DNA of 64,000 nt from NCBI GenBank assembly GCA_009391275.1, contig VEXF01000001.1:45603-109602 (forward strand), read 5' to 3'. The notes beneath the pieces are model-generated. The model was not told the origin of the DNA, ran no database searches, and saw nothing but the letters and a program-made list of their open reading frames with translations. A program made the translations under genes and the position numbers. Positions 54,996 through 63,873 of this stretch are shown in pieces. The stretch comes from SAR202 cluster bacterium AD-804-J14_MRT_500m. GTDB lineage: Bacteria; Chloroflexota; Dehalococcoidia; UBA3495; GCA-2712585. How positions within the stretch are numbered: the first letter of the stretch is position 1; every line of letters starts with the position of its first letter.

Positions 54996-55961
54996 TTAAG
55001 GAATCAAAAGCAACTTACCAGTGGAAGCGCGGCTTTGTAGTTGTCTGTGGGCTTCTGCTGCTTCGGAGAGGTGGAATTCTTTAGATATACGCAACTTTAA
55101 TTCACCCGACAACAGCCAGTTCAATACGTCGTTGGCACGATTGGAGAGAGACTTTCGATCCGCTGTGTATGCGCCTAAGGCCGGGCGAGTTATGAACAAT
55201 GACTTCGCGCTTAATATTCCGAGATCTTGCGGAGGCACTGGGCCGCTAGCAGCACCATAAAGTGCCATTACACCTAGAGAAGCTAAGCATGATATGCTCT
55301 TATCGAAAGTTGTCTTCCCAACAGCGTCATATACAACTTGTACCCCATGACCATTGGTCGCATTCAAGGTTTCTGCTTCAAAATCTTGATTCAGATAATT
55401 AATTACAATGTCTGCACCAGCGTCTCTGGCCAAATCCTCTTTTTCTTTTGTGGAAACTGTAGTGATTACTTTGGCACCTGCCCGTTTGGCCATCTGGATG
55501 ACCATAAGACCGGTGCCGCCAGCTCCGGCATGGACTAGACAGGAATCCCCTGGCTGGAGAGGATATGTGCTGAATACTAAATAGTGCGCAGTCATACCCT
55601 GCAATAAAGAACCTGCGGCTGCACGCACATCTATCCCTTGAGGAAGTTTGATCAGCTGCCACGCAGGAACGCAGACCTGTTCGGCATAAGTTCCGTTGAT
55701 ACCACAGAATCCTACAAGGTCTCCAACTGATACTCCTTCGACTCCGTCTCCTACTTGTATTACATGCCCTGCGGCTTCTCTACCTGGTATTAAAGGTAGT
55801 GGAGCTGGCGAAACACCAGCGCGCGAGTTTACATCAGTGTAATTTACGCCTATCGCCTCTGTCTTAACCAAAGCTTCTCCGGGTTTCGGAGTCGGAGGCG
55901 TAACGTCATCGTATTCTAATACTTCGGGTCCCCCGAATCGGTGTAGTCTCGCTACTTTCAT
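54996..55961 (-). CDS. qor: NADPH:quinone oxidoreductase (MDR)
   Basis: A 321-residue zinc-free MDR enzyme. The N-terminus MKVARLHRFGGPEVLEYDDV and IGVNYTDVNSRAG match quinone reductases. The NADP motif is LVHAGAGGTGLMVIQMAK, followed by VVYDAVGKTTFDKS. It would reduce quinones or enones with NADPH. The ATG has GAGGGGA about 9 nt upstream. It is a separate paralogue of the protein at 20055-21038 and is followed by a convergent gene. Confidence 0.9.
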   Translation of the reverse strand: MKVARLHRFGGPEVLEYDDVTPPTPKPGEALVKTEAIGVNYTDVNSRAGVSPAPLPLIPGREAAGHVIQVGDGVEGVSVGDLVGFCGINGTYAEQVCVPAWQLIKLPQGIDVRAAAGSLLQGMTAHYLVFSTYPLQPGDSCLVHAGAGGTGLMVIQMAKRAGAKVITTVSTKEKEDLARDAGADIVINYLNQDFEAETLNATNGHGVQVVYDAVGKTTFDKSISCLASLGVMALYGAASGPVPPQDLGILSAKSLFITRPALGAYTADRKSLSNRANDVLNWLLSGELKLRISKEFHLSEAAEAHRQLQSRASTGKLLLIP

Positions 55962-56279
55962 TTTGGTAAATCCCCTCTTAAGATCTGATAATCATATTTT
56001 AGAGGTACTAAAAACTAGTCTTAGATCCCGTGTAGGTATGCTGAATTAATTGTTACACCGATAGTGGCTCTTTCGTCTGTGGTAAAAGCCTAAAGGGTCG
56101 ATTGGCATGTGGTTTAACAGCGAGACTCCTTACCATTCCTAGTAGCTAGGCAGTATGGGTGAGTCTACCAGCACCAGGAACTTTATATCCTCTGACGAGA
56201 ATGCACTCGGGAATCTATGCTTATTCAGGTGCCAGAATCTCGCTACTCTCCCCCAAGCGGATGCTTTATCTCCAGACCT
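55962..56279. other. Intergenic region, no gene recognised
   Basis: About 318 bases upstream of the quinone oxidoreductase and downstream of the Asp-box protein, both on the minus strand. It should hold a promoter for the oxidoreductase. I see no reliable hexamers and no tRNA. The small CCTAG-TAG-CTAGG repeat at 56138-56150 may be chance. Confidence 0.5.
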
Positions 56280-57341
56280 TTAGCCACACGCCATTGAATA
56301 TATATGGTGGTTCCGGGACATTTGTCCTACGGGTAACTGGCTATGACTCCATGTTTTCCCTTCATCGTAACTACTGTAGACCGGTCCTAAGAGAGCACCA
56401 CAGTAAATGTGTGAAGGCGCTGCTTGGTCTATAGTTACTTCGAAGGTTCTACTGGTTGGTATTTCTCCTAAATCCACTTGTTCCCACGTATTCCATAGAT
56501 CTCGAGTTTTGAATAAAGCACCAGATTCTGTTGTACCTGGAGGTGCACCTCCCCCGCCGGCAGACGCAGCAAGGTACATCACATTTGGGTCGTTCGGTGT
56601 GATCACTATGTCACGGCAATACGATCCACCTTTAAACTGTTCAGGTATCCGGATATGTTCCCATCTTTCTCCCCTGTCACGGCTCACGAACATACCAATT
56701 TGTGCCGCAACAAACACAGTTCCTGGAGCTGCTTTACTCACCTGGACGCTGTGCATGTCCAAACTGTTGTTCCAAACATAGGGACCATCCGTGATGCTTC
56801 GCCAGGTTTCTCCGCCGTCGTTACTACCAAGAAGACCTCCCACCTCGATTACGGCGTACATATCAGACGGATTGGTTGGGTCTATTGCTATTTCTAGCAC
56901 CCGTTTTTCAGTAGGTGGCATATACGTAGTGATATGGGGGAATTGTACATTGCCAGTGTTCATTTGTTTCCAAGTCGATCCGCCGTCTAGCGTTCGATGT
57001 ATTTCACATGGCTCGTACCCTGCAAAGATAATATCTGGATCGTTTGGATGAACAGTTAAAGACCATACGCCAACTCCCGGCTTTCCGGCACCTAACGCTT
57101 CCCAGTTGTCTCCTCGGTCTTCAGACCTGTACACCCCATCCTGTGTACCGGCATAAACCACATTGGGTGTCTTAGGATTTACCACTAAGGATCTGACTTG
57201 AGGGCTATCTGGGAGACCTTTATTAATTGGAGTCCAGTCTGCCTCTCCATCAGTCCGGCGGAATAGGCCACCGGGGCCCGTATATTCACCTTCTGCAGCC
57301 AATCCCACATATAGTGTAGTGTGATGTTTTTCGGTAGTCAT
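56280..57341 (-). CDS. Asp-box (BNR/sialidase-like) beta-propeller protein
   Basis: A 353-residue propeller with repeated Asp boxes (SxDxGxxW): RSEDRGDNW, RTLDGGSTW, GSNDGGETW, VSRDRGERW and SSYDEGKTW. Repeat linkers read VVNPKTPNVVYAGT, VHPNDPDIIFAGY and so on. Sialidase catalytic residues cannot be claimed from these. There is no signal peptide, so it is probably cytosolic, unlike secreted sialidases. It is a clear paralogue of the protein at 60012-61004. Confidence 0.87.
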   Translation of the reverse strand: MTTEKHHTTLYVGLAAEGEYTGPGGLFRRTDGEADWTPINKGLPDSPQVRSLVVNPKTPNVVYAGTQDGVYRSEDRGDNWEALGAGKPGVGVWSLTVHPNDPDIIFAGYEPCEIHRTLDGGSTWKQMNTGNVQFPHITTYMPPTEKRVLEIAIDPTNPSDMYAVIEVGGLLGSNDGGETWRSITDGPYVWNNSLDMHSVQVSKAAPGTVFVAAQIGMFVSRDRGERWEHIRIPEQFKGGSYCRDIVITPNDPNVMYLAASAGGGGAPPGTTESGALFKTRDLWNTWEQVDLGEIPTSRTFEVTIDQAAPSHIYCGALLGPVYSSYDEGKTWSHSQLPVGQMSRNHHIYSMACG

Positions 57342-57483
57342 AGTATTCCTCCGGATTCAGATATGTGGATTCTTCGTGCATTCCTAAAGTTTGTCAAGCA
57401 TATTCGGTGAAATGCTTCAGTCAACGAGTTTAAGAATTAACAAATTGGCGGATGTGATTCATCTGACGACTTCAGCCAATATC

Positions 57484-58791
57484 TCAATCGGTAGGCTTAT
57501 AAGACTTCGGCTGAGGGTTCCGCAGTGCAGCAAAAAGAACGACGCCTGGAAGGGCGCAGAAACCCATGATAATGAATGCGGATTGATATCCGTAATTGTC
57601 AGTTAAAAAAGCTGTGAGGATAGGACCTACTATTAAACCGATCATCAGCACTATCGAAGATATCCCTGTAATAGCTGCGAAATACTTTCTGCCAAAGTAA
57701 TCACCTCGTAGCACAGTTGTTAGTGGGGATCTGACTCCCCAGGCCACTCCTTGTACCACGACCGCCGCAACGACTCCTGTGTAGCTATCTGCGATACCCA
57801 ATAAAAATAATGCGCTTGCATGTCCCACCAAGCAGAAAGTTGCTAGCAGATGCTTTGGGAAAATGTTTGCTAAAAACCCTGCCCAAATCTGTCCTTTCAT
57901 GGATACTACGGTCATGATCATTAATAAGCTTGCTGCTTTAGAAAGCGAATACCCTAATTCATCTTGTGTGTAAGGCACCAGAAATAGACTAATAGTCGAT
58001 ACGACCATTAATCCAACTGCATGACCAGCTGCCAACATCCAGAAAGCACGGGTTTTCAGAGCTTCCTTCAGGGTAAAATCATATTCTACATGTTCGTTGT
58101 TTTGAGAATTTGATTCACCAGAAGTCGGTGTTTCGCCGTTTTGAGTTTGCGCAGAATAGTTTTTGTGTTGCCCGTCGGGAAGATATCCGTAGGGTTCGGG
58201 ATTGTCTCTCATCACTAACGAGATTGGTATGCCGACAAGAGCAACGAAAAAACCGGCTCCTAGTGCAGTCATTTCCCAACCGACGTTCTCTATTGATTTT
58301 GCGAGGAGTGGAGAGAAAGCTATGCTACCAACACTCATGCCCAACATTGTTGTTGATATTGCTCGGGCTCGTTTTTTTCTAAACCAGTTGTTAAGTGTCA
58401 CCATCACGGGATTGAACCCTGCGGTACTGGCACCGCCTGACAATACGAAAAAGGCTATATAAAACGTTAATGGTGAATATACTTTGCTGAGGGAGATGAA
58501 TCCCAAAGCAAACACAACAAATGAGATTATCATGACCCTCTTCGCCCCGTAACGCTGTATGAGAAACCCTTCTACTGGTCCGAATAGGCCGCTTTCTACC
58601 CTGGAGAAGAGGTATGCACCTGACATTAGTGTTCTGCTCCATCCGAAATGGAGACGCATGGGTTCGAAGAAGAAACTGAATCCCGTGAAAAACAATCCAT
58701 TCATCATTGCTTGTGCCACAAATCCGGTACTGACTATCCACCAGCCATAGAAAATCTTCTTCCTAGGATTAATCCAGTTAAAAGCTGGCAT
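57484..58791 (-). CDS. MFS transporter (OxlT/monocarboxylate-like)
   Basis: A 435-residue transporter with about 12 transmembrane helices. The start FYGWWIVSTGFVAQAM and the conserved loop RVESGLFGPVEGFLIQRYGAKRVM after helix 2 match the monocarboxylate/oxalate-formate porter branch. A charged cytoplasmic loop rich in Asn, Gln and Ser divides the halves near residues 205-235. It could import organic acids for the enzymes around it. The gap to the Asp-box gene is 142 bp and to the RraA gene 306 bp. Confidence 0.92.
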   Translation of the reverse strand: MPAFNWINPRKKIFYGWWIVSTGFVAQAMMNGLFFTGFSFFFEPMRLHFGWSRTLMSGAYLFSRVESGLFGPVEGFLIQRYGAKRVMIISFVVFALGFISLSKVYSPLTFYIAFFVLSGGASTAGFNPVMVTLNNWFRKKRARAISTTMLGMSVGSIAFSPLLAKSIENVGWEMTALGAGFFVALVGIPISLVMRDNPEPYGYLPDGQHKNYSAQTQNGETPTSGESNSQNNEHVEYDFTLKEALKTRAFWMLAAGHAVGLMVVSTISLFLVPYTQDELGYSLSKAASLLMIMTVVSMKGQIWAGFLANIFPKHLLATFCLVGHASALFLLGIADSYTGVVAAVVVQGVAWGVRSPLTTVLRGDYFGRKYFAAITGISSIVLMIGLIVGPILTAFLTDNYGYQSAFIIMGFCALPGVVLFAALRNPQPKSYKPTD

Positions 58792-59097
58792 TATCTTTGG
58801 ACACGCCTTGATGTCAATTTGATATACATGGAATCGAACATTTTACTGTGGGATGTCGTAATTCTTCTGCTCAGGTGTGGTGTTGGGAATTTGAAGTAGG
58901 TATGGTTCGCTATATCAAAGGTAGATAGACGTACTTTTACGGCCTGCGGAAATATCGGCAAGTTAGTTGTGAGACGGAAAAATTTCTGATTGGAGATCCA
59001 AGAAGAAAGGTCATGTGCTGAATCGAAAAGCTCTCTGGACATATGGTGACGAACAGGAGAACTTCTCGGGACATATAATTCATGCAGCCCCAATTAT
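58792..59097. other. Intergenic region, no gene recognised
   Basis: About 306 bases between the RraA gene and the MFS gene. A 100-codon frame on the minus strand (58791-59093) has no ribosome site and an unnatural composition, so it was not called. No structural element stands out. Confidence 0.5.
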
Positions 59098-59784
59098 CTA
59101 ATAAGGTGCTTTTATATTCGCAGCATTCTTGAGTTTATCCACGGTGAAATCTGGGGATTGGCAGGTGTCAATTATGATCCGCTCATAGTCCGCTATTTCT
59201 TTCACACGATCCGCCATCTGATCAGCGATTTCAAATGGGATAGATGTAACTCCATGCTTATCTCCATGAAGTAAGTCGCCATTGGTTACCCGTAGACCTC
59301 CTACAGTAACTGGCGTTCCTATCTCAACTAAATGGACGTAGGCATGTGAAACTGCAACCGACCCTGCAAAGAATTGAAAACCTAGTTGCCGTACTTCATC
59401 GAGATCTCGGACTGTTCCATCAGTGGCTACCCCTACTGCTTTCAAGGCCCGGTGGATGTTGCCGTTCACTTCTCCCCAAAGAGCTCCCAAGGGTGGATTA
59501 TCTAGGTCGTGTATAACTATGAATCTAGGCTCCGGTACCGAGGATATCATGTCCCACCACTCTTCTCGAGGAACGCTTCGGCCTTCGGGATGGACTGATG
59601 AGATTGTTGCTGTTACTGCATATCCTACGACCGGAGAGAAGTCTGGGAAAACACATTTGATATCGGGTCCCATAAAGCCGCTGTTTCTAGGCCGAATATC
59701 GAACCCTTCTATAGCATTACACATGCTGGGGGAGTCTATTGTGGCCAAAGCAATTAGTGTTTCTGGGCTGACCGTGCGATACAT
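59098..59784 (-). CDS. RraA-family protein (4-hydroxy-4-methyl-2-oxoglutarate aldolase-like)
   Basis: A 228-residue protein of the RraA/HMG-aldolase family. The core motif is GALWGEVNGNIHRALKAVGVATDGTVRDLDEVR; the DG-x2-RD part binds the metal and substrate in aldolase members. It has PVTVGGLRVTNGDLLHGDKHGV towards the C-terminus. Aldolases of this fold cleave 4-hydroxy-4-methyl-2-oxoglutarate, from aromatic degradation; others bind RNase E. The ATG at 59784 is chosen because GAGGAG lies 6 nt upstream, not a start 16 codons earlier. Confidence 0.9.
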   Translation of the reverse strand: MYRTVSPETLIALATIDSPSMCNAIEGFDIRPRNSGFMGPDIKCVFPDFSPVVGYAVTATISSVHPEGRSVPREEWWDMISSVPEPRFIVIHDLDNPPLGALWGEVNGNIHRALKAVGVATDGTVRDLDEVRQLGFQFFAGSVAVSHAYVHLVEIGTPVTVGGLRVTNGDLLHGDKHGVTSIPFEIADQMADRVKEIADYERIIIDTCQSPDFTVDKLKNAANIKAPY

Positions 59785-60011
59785 TACGTCTCCTCTAGAC
59801 TTGCATTGTGCGACTGAGACTGGCGGATTCAATTATTGTCCCGCAAGGGCTAAGAATCAAGAGCGTTTGCTGATACTTCGAGAATTATTTGCACTGAAAG
59901 CGCTCCAGGATTTTGGATTAAAACCCTCGCATCACGGGATACTGCTAAACAATGGACACAGCGCTCCGCATGGACTTGAAGAACCATCAACTTCCTGTGA
60001 CTCTAATGAAA

Positions 60012-61004
60012 TCATTGGGTGCAAACTATAGCCCTGACCTCCTTCACTCCTTCTGGCAAATGGAAATTATGCCATTTCACTCCGCCGGTTTCGGTGCCGA
60101 ATACCTGTCCATCGCGGGTAGCACAATAAATGTTCTCGGGAGATTGTTGATTGATAGTCAACGACATCATTGTACTGGTTGCCGCGATTCCGTCATCGAT
60201 CCGACACCATGTTTGTCCTAAATCTTTGCTTCTTATCAATCCACCATGATGACTACGGGCAGCTTTTCCTAGAGATACGTACAAAGTGTTGATATCGTTA
60301 GGGTCGAGTACAAGGTTCCGAGTGTATCCTATTGGGGAGACGTCGCTGATGTCTATGAAGTCCCAGTTATTTCCTTTGTCGTTGCTGCTAAACAATCCTT
60401 GGCGTGTGCTGATAACTACCATGTCTTTCTGTCCTGGCGGGGACTGGACTCCGTGTAAGTCTAGGGTATCTTCATTGGGAGCCAAACCTTTGTTAATGGA
60501 TTCCCAGCTCTCTCCTCCGTCGTGGCTACGGCGAACGCCTCCTACTTCTACAGCTGCATAAATGGTTTGTTGTTCCCATGGATCTACAGCCAATCCGATC
60601 AGCCGAGAGTCAAAGCCTATATCGCAAGTGTCAGGGCCGGGTGTCATAGGGGTTCGTTTCCAGTTGTCGCCACCGTCTTCGCTTTTGTAAACTCCCGCCG
60701 GCGCTGTGCCCAACAACATTTTGTTGGTGTCTCCTGGGTAGAATAAGAACGACCACACACTTATACCCGAGCCAGGAAACCCTAATCTTTCCCAAGTATC
60801 ACCTGTATCTTGACTCCTATATGGTCCATTGTGGGTCCCGACGTATATGACATTTGGCTCAGTTGGGTGAACGGCAAGAGATTGTACGCTGGGGTTGTCT
60901 GGCAGCCCGTTATGGATATACTGCCAGTTTTCTGTTCCGTCTTTTAAACGATACAAACCGTGTTGTTCTGCCCCTACAAATACCGCTTTATTATTGTTTG
61001 TCAT
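60012..61004 (-). CDS. Asp-box (BNR/sialidase-like) beta-propeller protein, paralogue
   Basis: A 330-residue propeller related to the protein at 56280-57341. Asp boxes include RSQDTGDTW, KSEDGGDNW, RSHDGGESW, SSNDKGNNW and RSKDLGQTW. No signal peptide is present. The ATG at 61004 is chosen over a longer frame because GGAGG lies 7 nt upstream and homology begins there (KAVFVGAEQHGLYRL). The EthD-like gene precedes it by 58 bp on the same strand. Confidence 0.87.
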   Translation of the reverse strand: MTNNNKAVFVGAEQHGLYRLKDGTENWQYIHNGLPDNPSVQSLAVHPTEPNVIYVGTHNGPYRSQDTGDTWERLGFPGSGISVWSFLFYPGDTNKMLLGTAPAGVYKSEDGGDNWKRTPMTPGPDTCDIGFDSRLIGLAVDPWEQQTIYAAVEVGGVRRSHDGGESWESINKGLAPNEDTLDLHGVQSPPGQKDMVVISTRQGLFSSNDKGNNWDFIDISDVSPIGYTRNLVLDPNDINTLYVSLGKAARSHHGGLIRSKDLGQTWCRIDDGIAATSTMMSLTINQQSPENIYCATRDGQVFGTETGGVKWHNFHLPEGVKEVRAIVCTQ

Positions 61005-61062
61005 GAAGTTACCTCCACCTTTGTTTGACAAGCAGTCGAGTAAGTATATTTTGAATGCCAGT

Positions 61063-61371
61063 CTAAATCTGTTTGTATACGACTCTTGACCTATTTTTGC
61101 AGTACGGTCGGACTTTAGTTGGCCATTCTCCGCTGTTTGCTGCATCCCTGAACGCAGGAGATGACGGCACTTCTGGGTCATCTACCTCATACAACGCCAA
61201 ATATTTTGGTTCTCCCGTTTCGTCGGTCTTGTATCTTGTTGCTGCTCTCACCCCAGGAACTTTCAATAGTGCGGGGATGTGCTCGTTGTTGTACAGATCA
61301 TTAAATACATCTTCGTGTTCAGGCTCTACATCCATTCTGACAACATAAACTGCGCCCTCTTTTTTCTCCAT
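61063..61371 (-). CDS. EthD-like dimeric alpha/beta-barrel protein
   Basis: A 102-residue ferredoxin-fold protein. It has VYVVRMDVEPEHEDVFNDLYNNEHIPALLKVPGV and TRYKTDETGEPKYLALYEVDDPEVP, as in small dimeric barrel proteins linked to degradation pathways. Its His in NNEHIPALL is in the usual conserved position. A catalytic or auxiliary role with nearby oxygenases is possible. GGAGG precedes the ATG at ideal spacing. It heads the downstream minus-strand run. Confidence 0.85.
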   Translation of the reverse strand: MEKKEGAVYVVRMDVEPEHEDVFNDLYNNEHIPALLKVPGVRAATRYKTDETGEPKYLALYEVDDPEVPSSPAFRDAANSGEWPTKVRPYCKNRSRVVYKQI

Positions 61372-61556
61372 CTGTGACCTCCAAGAAAATTTGGCTTAAG
61401 CTTCACATCGTGTTTACGGGTTGTCAAACAGGAGACCCGAAAGGTTCTGATTTATTGCAAGCCTGTTAGAGCGATGGTAGCATGATCGTCTGCCTGATGT
61501 TGTGGATCTTATTACGTGAGCAGTGCCGAAATCTCCCATTATGAGAGGATCATGAT

Positions 61557-62783
61557 ATGAAGTTTTGCTGGTTTCACCTCATGCCGTATCGATTCTTGCC
61601 CCCGGATTTTGAGAAAAAATATCACAGCGTTTGGGTGGATGTTCCGAGTACGTTGTTCGATCCGGTAAAAGGTCATCAACTCTACAATGAGTATATGGAT
61701 CAGCTCGAGTTCGCAGAACAGATGGGCTACGATGGAATTTGCGTTAATGAGCATCACAACAACGCTTATGGACTGATGCCTTCTCCAAACATAATCGCCG
61801 CAGCGTTAACACGTCGGACGTCAGAAGCTGCTCTGATCGTTCTTGGTAATAGCATAGCTTTATACAATCCGCCATTGCGTGTTGCAGAGGAATTTGCAAT
61901 GCTCGATTGTATTTCTGGCGGTCGTCTGATTGCAGGATTCCCAGTTGGGACTTCACAAGATACTAACTTCGCGTACGGGCAAATTCCGGCGACCCTCCGG
62001 GAGAAGTATTATGAGGCCCATGATTTAATAAAAAGGGCTTGGACTGACCCAGAGCCATTTGCCTTCAATGGTAAATACACCCAAAACCGCTACGTAAATA
62101 TCTGGCCCAGGCCTCTGCAACAGCCCCACCCACCTGTGTGGATACCTGGAGGCGGCAGTGTTGAGACTTGGGGATGGACCATTGAACAGAATTATGTTTA
62201 TTGCTACTTAAGTTACAGTGGCTATCAACTTGGGAGCCAACTTATGGCCGGCTACTGGGAGGAAGTAGACAGAAGAGGTGCGGAGCCGAACCCATATCGC
62301 GCAGGTTTCCTTCAATTAGTAGCCGTTTCTGAAACGGATGAACAAGTAGATGAATATGCGCCTTACATCGAGTATTTTTACAAAAAATGTCTCCATGTGC
62401 CAGGCTATTTCGCTGACGCGCCCGGATACCGGACGGTAAAGAGTGTCCAATCTGCGGTAGGTGCGTCCACACTGGCGGTTCGTCGTCAACAAGCCGAAGG
62501 ATTCACTTGGAAAGATTATATAACCAACGGGAACGTTATCGCCGGAAGCCCAGCAACTGTCCGTGATCGTATGCGAGAAGCAATCAAAAGTTTGGGAGTC
62601 GGTCATCTTATGGTTCTATGTCAATTCGGAGACATGCCCAAAAATTTGGCGTTAAAAAACACTGAACTCTTTGCCAAAGAAGTGATGCCGCATCTGCGGG
62701 ATATATGGCCCGATTGGGAAGACCATTGGTGGCCCTCGCCTCTTTCTCTATCTGAGAGGACTCAGCCTCGATCTATCCCCTGA
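61557..62783 (+). CDS. Luciferase-like (LLM) flavin-dependent monooxygenase
   Basis: A 408-residue LLM protein. The start MKFCWFHLMPYRFLPPDFE and the loop YDGICVNEHHNNAYGLMPSPN match the FMN-dependent branch. LIAGFPVGTSQDTNFAYGQIP is the flavin-binding region, with PVWIPGGGSVETWGWTIEQN next. It needs reduced flavin from a partner. The ATG has GAGAGGA upstream. It is divergent from the EthD-like gene, and an alpha/beta hydrolase and a further LLM gene follow on the same strand. Confidence 0.92.
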   Translation: MKFCWFHLMPYRFLPPDFEKKYHSVWVDVPSTLFDPVKGHQLYNEYMDQLEFAEQMGYDGICVNEHHNNAYGLMPSPNIIAAALTRRTSEAALIVLGNSIALYNPPLRVAEEFAMLDCISGGRLIAGFPVGTSQDTNFAYGQIPATLREKYYEAHDLIKRAWTDPEPFAFNGKYTQNRYVNIWPRPLQQPHPPVWIPGGGSVETWGWTIEQNYVYCYLSYSGYQLGSQLMAGYWEEVDRRGAEPNPYRAGFLQLVAVSETDEQVDEYAPYIEYFYKKCLHVPGYFADAPGYRTVKSVQSAVGASTLAVRRQQAEGFTWKDYITNGNVIAGSPATVRDRMREAIKSLGVGHLMVLCQFGDMPKNLALKNTELFAKEVMPHLRDIWPDWEDHWWPSPLSLSERTQPRSIP

Positions 62784-62891
62784 TCGGGGTATCGTAAGAT
62801 TTCGGAACCTAGCTCAGTCGGGGTACGGTTAGCAACTGGTGCTATCTTCGAATCAGTATCACCTTAGCGCTAAACTTCAGGGAGTCTAATA

Positions 62892-63689
62892 ATGAACCCT
62901 AAATATCGGGAAGTGTTATTAAAACGCCGTGGAATTACAGCACGTTACCTTCAGCAGGGAGCCGGGCCATCCGTTGTCTATCTACATGGCGCAATAGCTT
63001 CCAAGGGCTGGAACGGTTTCCTTGACGCCCTCTCGAAGGATTTCACCGTATACGCTCCGCTTCAACCAGGGTTTGAAGGAGTAGCAGGGCTTGAGAATCT
63101 GGACTCGATTCATGACCTTGTGATCTATTATCTAGATTTCTTAGATGAACTTAGATTGGAACGTGTCAATGTCGTAGGGCATTTCCTTGGTGGCATGTTG
63201 GCCTTAGAGCTAGCTGCCGTATGCCCCCATTATTTTGAAAAGTTGGTCCTTCTAGCTCCAGCTGGATTATGGCGCGATGACAATCAGATCCCGGATATTT
63301 TTATCATGAATGACCGTGAAGTACGCTCCCAGATGTTTCATGACGCTAAATCAAAAGCCGCAGATGATCTTTTCCCATCTTGTGAGACAGATGAACAGCG
63401 TGAGATAAGACGCCTGCAGCGTCAACTTGACTTGTCCGCTGCTGGGAAATTCTTGTGGCCTATTCCTGATCGTGGGTTAAATCGGCGCATTCACCGAATC
63501 TCCAATCCTGTAATGCTACTTTGGGGTGAAGATGACCGTATTGTGTCTCCCGAGTATTCGGAAGACTTCACATCTGTCTTATCAGATTGCCGGACTGTGA
63601 TCCTGCCTAATTGTGGCCACCTTCCTATGTTGGAGCAACCCGAAGCGGCGTTAAAGGCAGTGGGCAGGTTCTTTGATTCAGGTTCTTGA
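62892..63689 (+). CDS. Alpha/beta-hydrolase fold protein lacking the nucleophile Ser
   Basis: A 265-residue alpha/beta-hydrolase. The nucleophile elbow, normally GHSxGG, is GHFLGG: the Ser is Phe98 (codon TTC at 63183-63185, one base from TCC). The acid in WGEDDRIVSPE and the His in PNCGHLPMLEQP are kept. The oxyanion region LHGAIASKGW is also intact. It is either a non-hydrolytic member, a new activity, or a recent mutation. It lies 108 bp after the LLM gene on the same strand and 184 bp before the next one. Confidence 0.87.
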   Translation: MNPKYREVLLKRRGITARYLQQGAGPSVVYLHGAIASKGWNGFLDALSKDFTVYAPLQPGFEGVAGLENLDSIHDLVIYYLDFLDELRLERVNVVGHFLGGMLALELAAVCPHYFEKLVLLAPAGLWRDDNQIPDIFIMNDREVRSQMFHDAKSKAADDLFPSCETDEQREIRRLQRQLDLSAAGKFLWPIPDRGLNRRIHRISNPVMLLWGEDDRIVSPEYSEDFTSVLSDCRTVILPNCGHLPMLEQPEAALKAVGRFFDSGS

Positions 63690-63873
63690 TTTGTATACAC
63701 AGTAATTTTGACGGGCAGGTTTTCAGTGTATATTTAATCGCGAACGAACATGCCAATCCATTCTGCTACTCATCTTTCTTATGTATTAGTGAAATCGTGT
63801 TGGATGGTAAAATTGCTCGTGGAGAATCTATGCTCCTAGCGAATGTTGAGAAAAAAGAGAAGGGATCATAGCG

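Noticed and set aside
58791..59093. 100-codon minus-strand frame upstream of the MFS gene
   Set aside because: No ribosome site, no recognisable domain and an unnatural composition.
62808..62870. tRNA-like stretch (TAGCTCAGTCGG and TTCGAATC)
   Set aside because: The D-arm and T-loop matches are 37 nt apart when about 46 are needed, and no acceptor stem pairs. It looks like coincidence.
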